Shown piece after piece: positions 6,205 to 9,558 of a stretch of 9,558 bases of DNA; position 1 is the stretch's first letter, and the number at the start of each line of letters is the position of its first letter. The stretch is taken from positions 1 to 9,558 of the forward strand of contig JACQTM010000242.1 in assembly GCA_016210825.1 (NCBI GenBank). The letters run 5' to 3'. This DNA comes from Hyphomicrobiales bacterium (GTDB taxonomy: Bacteria; Pseudomonadota; Alphaproteobacteria; Rhizobiales; Xanthobacteraceae). The position numbers and the translations under genes are program-made. Under the pieces are notes generated by a model. The model was not told where the DNA came from. It saw nothing but the letters and a program-made list of their open reading frames with translations, and did not search any database.

Positions 6205-6794
6205 GACATCTTAAACAGATCGCGTTCGATCAAGCCACAAATGGCGTGTGCTGCGGTGATGTGAATCTGCTGGATCAGTGCCGTTTCTTCCGACGGCGCA
6301 GCAAGAATCACGTCGCAAAGCGCGCGCATGCCCACATCCTTCGCGCCGGTGAAGCCGACGGTAATGAGGCCGATCTCGCGCGCGGCCTTGAGGGCGGCGA
6401 GCACGTTCGGCGACCGGCCTGATGTGGAGATCGCAAGGAAGACGTCGCCCTTGCGGCCAAGGCCGCGCACCTGACGCTCGAACACGCGGTCGAAGCCATA
6501 GTCGTTACCGATCGCGGTAAGCACTGACGAATCGGTCGTGAGCGCGATGGCGGGCAAGGGGCTGCGATCAAAGCCGAAGCGCGAAAGCAGCTCGGCTGCG
6601 ATGTGCTGGGCATCCGCAGCACTGCCGCCATTGCCGGCGATGAGAAGTTTGCCACCATTTTTTAAGCAGATGACGACGCGGTCGACGATCGCGCCGATCG
6701 CGGCCAGCAAGTCGCGATCCGCCGCCGCGTGCGCCAAGACGTCGCCGGACCGGCGGAAATAACTTTGGACGGCGTCTTCTCGGGCTTTCGCCAT
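6201..6794 (-). CDS. gmhA: Sedoheptulose-7-phosphate isomerase (phosphoheptose isomerase)
   Basis: A 197-residue SIS-domain protein, close to the usual GmhA length (E. coli 192). It catalyses the first step of LPS heptose synthesis, sedoheptulose 7-phosphate to D-glycero-D-manno-heptose 7-phosphate, as a cytoplasmic tetramer. The phosphosugar-binding motif GNGGSAADAQHIAAEL (54-69) holds His64 and Glu68, and STSGRSPN (123-130) follows. QQIHITAAHAICGLIE (175-190) holds His183. Glu68 and His183 align, with constant offset, to the catalytic Glu65 and His180 of the E. coli enzyme. The ATG at 6794 is preferred over a TTG at 6848 because AAGGA sits six bases before it and the shorter protein matches the family length. 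It lies 65 bases after the waaF-like gene on the same strand, so probably cotranscribed. Its stop overlaps the convergent glycosyltransferase. Confidence 0.95.
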   Translation of the reverse strand: MAKAREDAVQSYFRRSGDVLAHAAADRDLLAAIGAIVDRVVICLKNGGKLLIAGNGGSAADAQHIAAELLSRFGFDRSPLPAIALTTDSSVLTAIGNDYGFDRVFERQVRGLGRKGDVFLAISTSGRSPNVLAALKAAREIGLITVGFTGAKDVGMRALCDVILAAPSEETALIQQIHITAAHAICGLIERDLFKMS

Positions 6795-6800
6795 GTCAGG

Positions 6801-6805
6801 TCCTT
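6801..6805 (-). promoter_or_regulatory. Shine-Dalgarno deciding the gmhA start
   Basis: On the minus strand AAGGA is followed by six bases and then ATG at 6794-6792. The alternative upstream TTG at 6848 has no comparable site, so the shorter protein is favoured. Confidence 0.75.
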
Positions 6806-6859
6806 GACGACTGTGCCTCGTGGTAAAGCGGCGAGGGGGCTGTTGCAAGCCGCTGCGCT

Positions 6860-7951
6860 TTACATCTTGTGTGTGGATCCCGCACCCGCGAGCAGGCGCC
6901 TGACCGCCTCGAAGACGCGGCTCGCGGGAATATCAGCCGTGCGGCGGTGGCGCACATCATCGCAATTCTCGCGCCCGCAAGCCGGACAGCGGCCGCTCGG
7001 ACGCGGCTCGATCGTGGCGGCAAGCGGATTGAGCGGCGCCCAAAGAAAGGGACTGGTCGGGCCAAAAATCGCGATCGTGGGAACGCCGATGGCGGCAGCG
7101 ATGTGCATCAGGCCGGAATCGTTTGTAACCGCCACATCGGCGACGCTCATGGCGATGATGGCGTTGCGCAGATCGTTTCCCGTGAGATCGGTGACGGCGC
7201 CTCCGCCGGCAGCAACAATCCGCGCGGCCAGGTCCGTCTCCTTCGGTCCGCCCAGCACCCAGATCGACGCGCCTTCAGCCGCGAGGTGTCGTGCCAGTTC
7301 GGCATAGTGCGCGACCGGCCAAGCCTTGCCGGGGCCGACGGCGCCCGGTGCAAACGTCACGATCGGACGACGTACGTTGGCAAGATTATGCTTCACGCGC
7401 CAGGCATCGCGTTCGGCTTGCGGCACGACGACCTCGGGCAGCGGCCAATCGGTGGGCAGCTTTTCGCGTTTTTCAAAGGCGAGCGCGCCCATGCGATCGA
7501 TCATCCGCGGCAATGCATACTCACCGAACCGTAGGTCGTTGATAAGTCCGAAGCGCCATTCGCCGAGAAAGCCGACACGTATGGGGATGCCGGCGAGAAA
7601 TGGCGCAAGCGCCGCCTTCCAGGTACGCAACATGACGAGCGCCGTGCCGTAGCGCTCGGCGCGGAGTTTTTCGGCGAGCGCCCTCTGCGTACGCAACGCT
7701 AATCTTCCGCGCGGCAGATCGGCCACGATTCCCTTACGTATGCCGGGCATGTAGTCGAGCAGCGGTGCGCACAACGTAGACGTCAGGAGATCGATCGGAC
7801 GTCCGGGTACGCGGCTACGAAGCAGTTTCACCACCGAATGACAGCGCACGAAATCGCCAATCCACATGTAGGGCACGATCAGGATCGGGCCCGCGGCATC
7901 GAATGCTGCCGTTGTCCACTTACGGTCGTTCTCGCTGATTGCACGTTCCAC
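6860..7951 (-). CDS. GT9-family ADP-heptose:LPS heptosyltransferase (WaaF-like)
   Basis: A complete 363-residue GT-B glycosyltransferase of family 9. Near the N-terminus ILIVPYMWIGDFVRCHSVVKLL (23-44) matches the WaaF/WaaC opening in which the conserved GD residues lie at the acceptor face. The donor half has FAPGAVGPGKAWP (200-212) with Lys209, then VTNDSGLMHIAAAIGVPTIAIFGPTSP (275-301), the strongest family signature. A Cys cluster CPACGRENC (322-330) resembles that of WaaF proteins. The role is to transfer L-glycero-D-manno-heptose to the LPS inner core at the cytoplasmic side. Adjacent gmhA and divergent hldD/hldE-type genes, which make the donor, strongly support a heptose substrate. The GTG start gives about 20 extra residues before the usual first strand and has no clear Shine-Dalgarno; no ATG alternative exists before the motif. 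Heptosyltransferase I versus II is not resolved, so no symbol is given. Confidence 0.9.
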   Translation of the reverse strand: MERAISENDRKWTTAAFDAAGPILIVPYMWIGDFVRCHSVVKLLRSRVPGRPIDLLTSTLCAPLLDYMPGIRKGIVADLPRGRLALRTQRALAEKLRAERYGTALVMLRTWKAALAPFLAGIPIRVGFLGEWRFGLINDLRFGEYALPRMIDRMGALAFEKREKLPTDWPLPEVVVPQAERDAWRVKHNLANVRRPIVTFAPGAVGPGKAWPVAHYAELARHLAAEGASIWVLGGPKETDLAARIVAAGGGAVTDLTGNDLRNAIIAMSVADVAVTNDSGLMHIAAAIGVPTIAIFGPTSPFLWAPLNPLAATIEPRPSGRCPACGRENCDDVRHRRTADIPASRVFEAVRRLLAGAGSTHKM

Positions 7952-8008
7952 TTGATATGAATCCAGATTCGTTCTTATTAAAGATATGAATTATTATTCA
8001 TATCTTAA
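7952..8008. promoter_or_regulatory. AT-rich divergent promoter/operator candidate between waaF-like gene and hldD
   Basis: This stretch stands out as AT-rich against GC-rich surroundings. It contains an 11-base perfect inverted repeat, 7981-7991 with 7996-8006 (AAGATATGAAT and its complement, 4-base centre). A third copy of the half-site GATATGAAT lies in direct orientation at 7954-7962. It is the natural promoter region for both divergent genes. On the plus strand TTGATA (7952-7957) with TATTAA (7976-7981) at an 18-base spacing is one promoter candidate. On the minus strand TTTAAT, overlapping the repeat edge, could be a -10. The half-site arrangement suggests a dimeric regulator. The regulator is unknown. 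Confidence 0.5.
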
Positions 8009-8084
8009 GCTGAGCGCCTTGAGCGGCAATGAAATCAAGCGCATAGACCGGTCACCAGCCCGTTTAACCCTGTTCGAAGCTGAA

Positions 8085-8120
8085 GTTGCACCAGCAACGG
8101 GAAAGGGGCAAACGTTGCCC
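8085..8120 (+). promoter_or_regulatory. Mutually exclusive stems in the hldD 5' leader
   Basis: Segment A GTTGC (8085-8089) pairs with B GCAAC (8094-8098) around ACCA. Segment C GGGCAA (8106-8111) pairs with D TTGCCC (8115-8120) around ACG. B extended to GCAACG (8094-8099) can instead pair with CGTTGC (8113-8118), breaking both other stems. This is the topology of a leader with two alternative folds. It ends 34 bases before the hldD ATG. The stems are short, so function is only a possibility. Confidence 0.3.
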
Positions 8121-8154
8121 GCAGGTTAAAGCCGGTGCGGCGGCGGGGTAGCGT

Positions 8155-9135
8155 ATGTTGTTGGTCACCGGGGGGGCCGGATTCATTGGATCGAATGTCG
8201 TGGCGAGCCTCAATGAGGCGGGACGCAGCGACATCGCCGTCAACGATATCCTGGGCAGCGATGGCAAGTGGCAAAATCTCGCCAAGCGCCAACTCGCGGA
8301 CGTAGTGCCGCCGGCGGACCTCTTGCGCTGGCTTGACGGCCGCAAGCTCGATGCGCTGATCCATCTCGGCGCCATCTCCGACACCACGGCAAGCGACGGC
8401 GACCTCGTTCTCGACACCAATTTCCGTCTGTCGCTGCAGCTGCTCGACTGGTGCACGCAAACACGGACGCCGTTTATCTACGCCTCCTCGGCCGCCACCT
8501 ACGGTGACGGCGCGGAGGGCTTTTCCGACGACTGGTCGTTACCGGCGCTTAAACGCCTCAAGCCGATGAATCTCTACGGCTGGAGCAAACATCTTTTCGA
8601 TCTCGCCATTGTCGACCGACACAGCAAGCGCGAAAAATTACCGCCGCAATGGGCGGGTCTGAAATTCTTTAATGTCTACGGCCCGAACGAATACCACAAG
8701 GGCAAGATGGCGAGCGTGCTCACCCGCGTGTTCGACGAGGCCAAGGCCGGGCGTCCGGTACGCCTCTTCAAATCACACAAATCAGGTATCGAGGATGGCG
8801 ATCAGCGCCGCGATTTTATCTACGTGGATGACGCGGTCGCCATAGTCCGCTGGCTGATGGAGACACCGAAAGTCTCCGGTATTTTTAATGTTGGCACCGG
8901 CAAGGCGCGAAGCTTCCGCGACATAATCGAGGCCATGTTTGCTGCGCTCAAGCGAGCGCCAAACATTGAGTATATCGACATGCCCGAAGGGATCAGGGGC
9001 CAGTATCAGTATTTTACGCAGAGTGATGGCCTGAGCTTGCGCCGAGCGGGTTACAACGCCGGGTTCACGCCACTCGAAGATGCGGTGACGCGATACATTA
9101 CGGAATTTCTCGACCGGCCGGACCGCTACCGGTGA
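8155..9135 (+). CDS. hldD: ADP-L-glycero-D-manno-heptose 6-epimerase
   Basis: A complete 326-residue extended short-chain dehydrogenase/reductase, close to the family length. It converts ADP-D-glycero-D-manno-heptose to ADP-L-glycero-D-manno-heptose, the donor for LPS inner-core heptosyltransferases. The NADP-binding motif TGGAGFIGSN is at 5-14. The catalytic region has SSAATYG (111-117) with Tyr141 and Lys145 in YGWSKHLFD. The HldD-specific signature FFNVYGPNEYHKGKMASV (171-188) and the late YQYFTQSDGLSLRRAGY (284-300) separate it from GalE-type relatives such as the one at 4038-5024. The ATG at 8155 sits directly before the Rossmann motif and has only a weak GGGG ribosome binding site. It is divergent from the waaF-like gene across a 203-base AT-rich regulatory gap and followed after 19 bases by an hldE-type kinase gene, evidently one operon. 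Older name rfaD. Confidence 0.96.
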   Translation: MLLVTGGAGFIGSNVVASLNEAGRSDIAVNDILGSDGKWQNLAKRQLADVVPPADLLRWLDGRKLDALIHLGAISDTTASDGDLVLDTNFRLSLQLLDWCTQTRTPFIYASSAATYGDGAEGFSDDWSLPALKRLKPMNLYGWSKHLFDLAIVDRHSKREKLPPQWAGLKFFNVYGPNEYHKGKMASVLTRVFDEAKAGRPVRLFKSHKSGIEDGDQRRDFIYVDDAVAIVRWLMETPKVSGIFNVGTGKARSFRDIIEAMFAALKRAPNIEYIDMPEGIRGQYQYFTQSDGLSLRRAGYNAGFTPLEDAVTRYITEFLDRPDRYR

Positions 9136-9154
9136 CAGGCGCGCGGACGCGAGC

Positions 9155-9558
9155 ATGATGTTCAACTTCGAGAAACGCCTCTCCGAGCTTGGCCGCCAAA
9201 CGGTGCTCTGCATTGGCGATCTGATGCTCGATGACTTCGTCTATGGCGAGGTTACACGCATCTCGCCTGAGGCCCCGACGCCAGTGATCGCGGTTGGGCA
9301 TGAGGACATCGTGATCGGCGGTGCCGGCAATGTTGCGCGCAATATTGCAAGTCTCGGCGCGCGTTGCATCTTCGTCGGTGTCATCGGTGATGATGCCGCA
9401 GGCAGAGCGTGCAAAATCTCGTTCCGCGAATTCGGGCGTATCAATCCACATCTCGTCGTAGATTCATCTCGCCCTACGACGCGCAAGCTACGTTTCGTCT
9501 CCGAGCACCATTCGACGCATCTTCTGCGCGCCGATTGGGAGACTGCAAGACCGGTATC
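9155..9558 (+). CDS. hldE: HldE/RfaE-type heptose-7-phosphate kinase, N-terminal part (cut by window end)
   Basis: An open frame of 134 codons runs without a stop from ATG 9155 off the window end. It is a PfkB/ribokinase-type sugar kinase: CIGDLMLDDFVYGEVTRISPEAPTPVI (19-45) is the characteristic N-terminal motif of the HldE kinase domain. IGGAGNVARNIASLGA (54-69) is the substrate- and ATP-site PfkB signature. TTRKLRFVSEHHSTHLLRADWE (108-129) matches the HldE segment that follows. The enzyme phosphorylates D-glycero-D-manno-heptose 7-phosphate at C1. Bifunctional HldE also carries a C-terminal adenylyltransferase domain, which would lie beyond the window, so HldE versus a kinase-only HldA cannot be decided. 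An adjacent ATG at 9158 is an alternative start. No strong Shine-Dalgarno is seen 19 bases after the hldD stop, so translation may be coupled. Confidence 0.9.
   Translation, partial: MMFNFEKRLSELGRQTVLCIGDLMLDDFVYGEVTRISPEAPTPVIAVGHEDIVIGGAGNVARNIASLGARCIFVGVIGDDAAGRACKISFREFGRINPHLVVDSSRPTTRKLRFVSEHHSTHLLRADWETARPV

Noticed and set aside
6795..6848. Upstream extension of gmhA to TTG 6848
   Set aside because: The ATG at 6794 has an AAGGA at ideal spacing and gives the normal family length.
8029..8046. Five-codon frame ATG-AAA-TCA-AGC-GCA-TAG in the hldD leader
   Set aside because: No clear ribosome binding site and too short to judge; mentioned only as context for the leader structure.
1..9558. 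Search for tRNA, rRNA, CRISPR arrays, insertion sequences, attachment sites or a defence or toxin system
   Set aside because: Reading both strands I saw no tRNA-like cloverleaf, no regularly spaced repeats, no transposase or integrase and no toxin-antitoxin pair; the genes are ordinary LPS, transport and metabolic families.

Overview
The window is GC-rich chromosomal DNA from a Gram-negative bacterium, most likely an alphaproteobacterium of the Hyphomicrobiales (Bradyrhizobium/Xanthobacteraceae-like). The lineage is inferred from protein style: a glycosyltransferase whose N-terminus resembles rhizobial LPS-core LpcC proteins, a LivF-type ABC end, and GST and FAH-family genes as neighbours. 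No 16S rRNA or tRNA is present to confirm it. I see no mobile element, CRISPR array or RNA gene.

Layout. (1) Bases 1-251 hold the C-terminal end of a LivF-type branched-chain amino-acid ABC ATPase (+). A 415-base gene-free stretch follows, with two GC-rich hairpins and a good ribosome binding site at its end. (2) Bases 667-1275 encode a beta-class glutathione S-transferase (+), convergent with a fumarylacetoacetate-hydrolase-family enzyme (1339-2049, -). (3) Upstream of the latter on the minus strand lie an MsbA-type full-length ABC exporter (2097-3911, -) and a UDP-glucose 4-epimerase, galE (4038-5024, -). (4) Divergent from galE is a GT4 glycosyltransferase (5149-6204, +) with a TTG start. 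Its TAG stop shares a CTAG palindrome with the TAG stop of convergent gmhA (6201-6794, -). (5) A WaaF-like heptosyltransferase (6860-7951, -) precedes gmhA. It is divergent from hldD (8155-9135, +), which is followed after 19 bases by the start of an hldE/rfaE-type heptose kinase gene cut off at the window end (9155-9558, +).

How the genes fit together. GmhA (sedoheptulose-7-phosphate to heptose-7-phosphate), the HldE-type kinase, and HldD (epimerisation to ADP-L-glycero-D-manno-heptose) make the activated heptose that a WaaF-type enzyme adds to the LPS inner core. GmhB and the adenylyltransferase step are not visible here. GalE supplies UDP-galactose, the GT4 enzyme probably adds another core or envelope sugar, and the MsbA-like exporter could flip lipid A-core. 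About 5.5-7 kb of the window is therefore an LPS/envelope locus built as alternating divergent and convergent units.

The genes belong to known families and I do not see an undescribed multi-gene system. The non-coding signals most worth a second look are an AT-rich palindrome with a third half-site between waaF and hldD, mutually exclusive stems in the hldD leader, a nested inverted repeat between galE and the exporter, and the shared-stop CTAG overlap.
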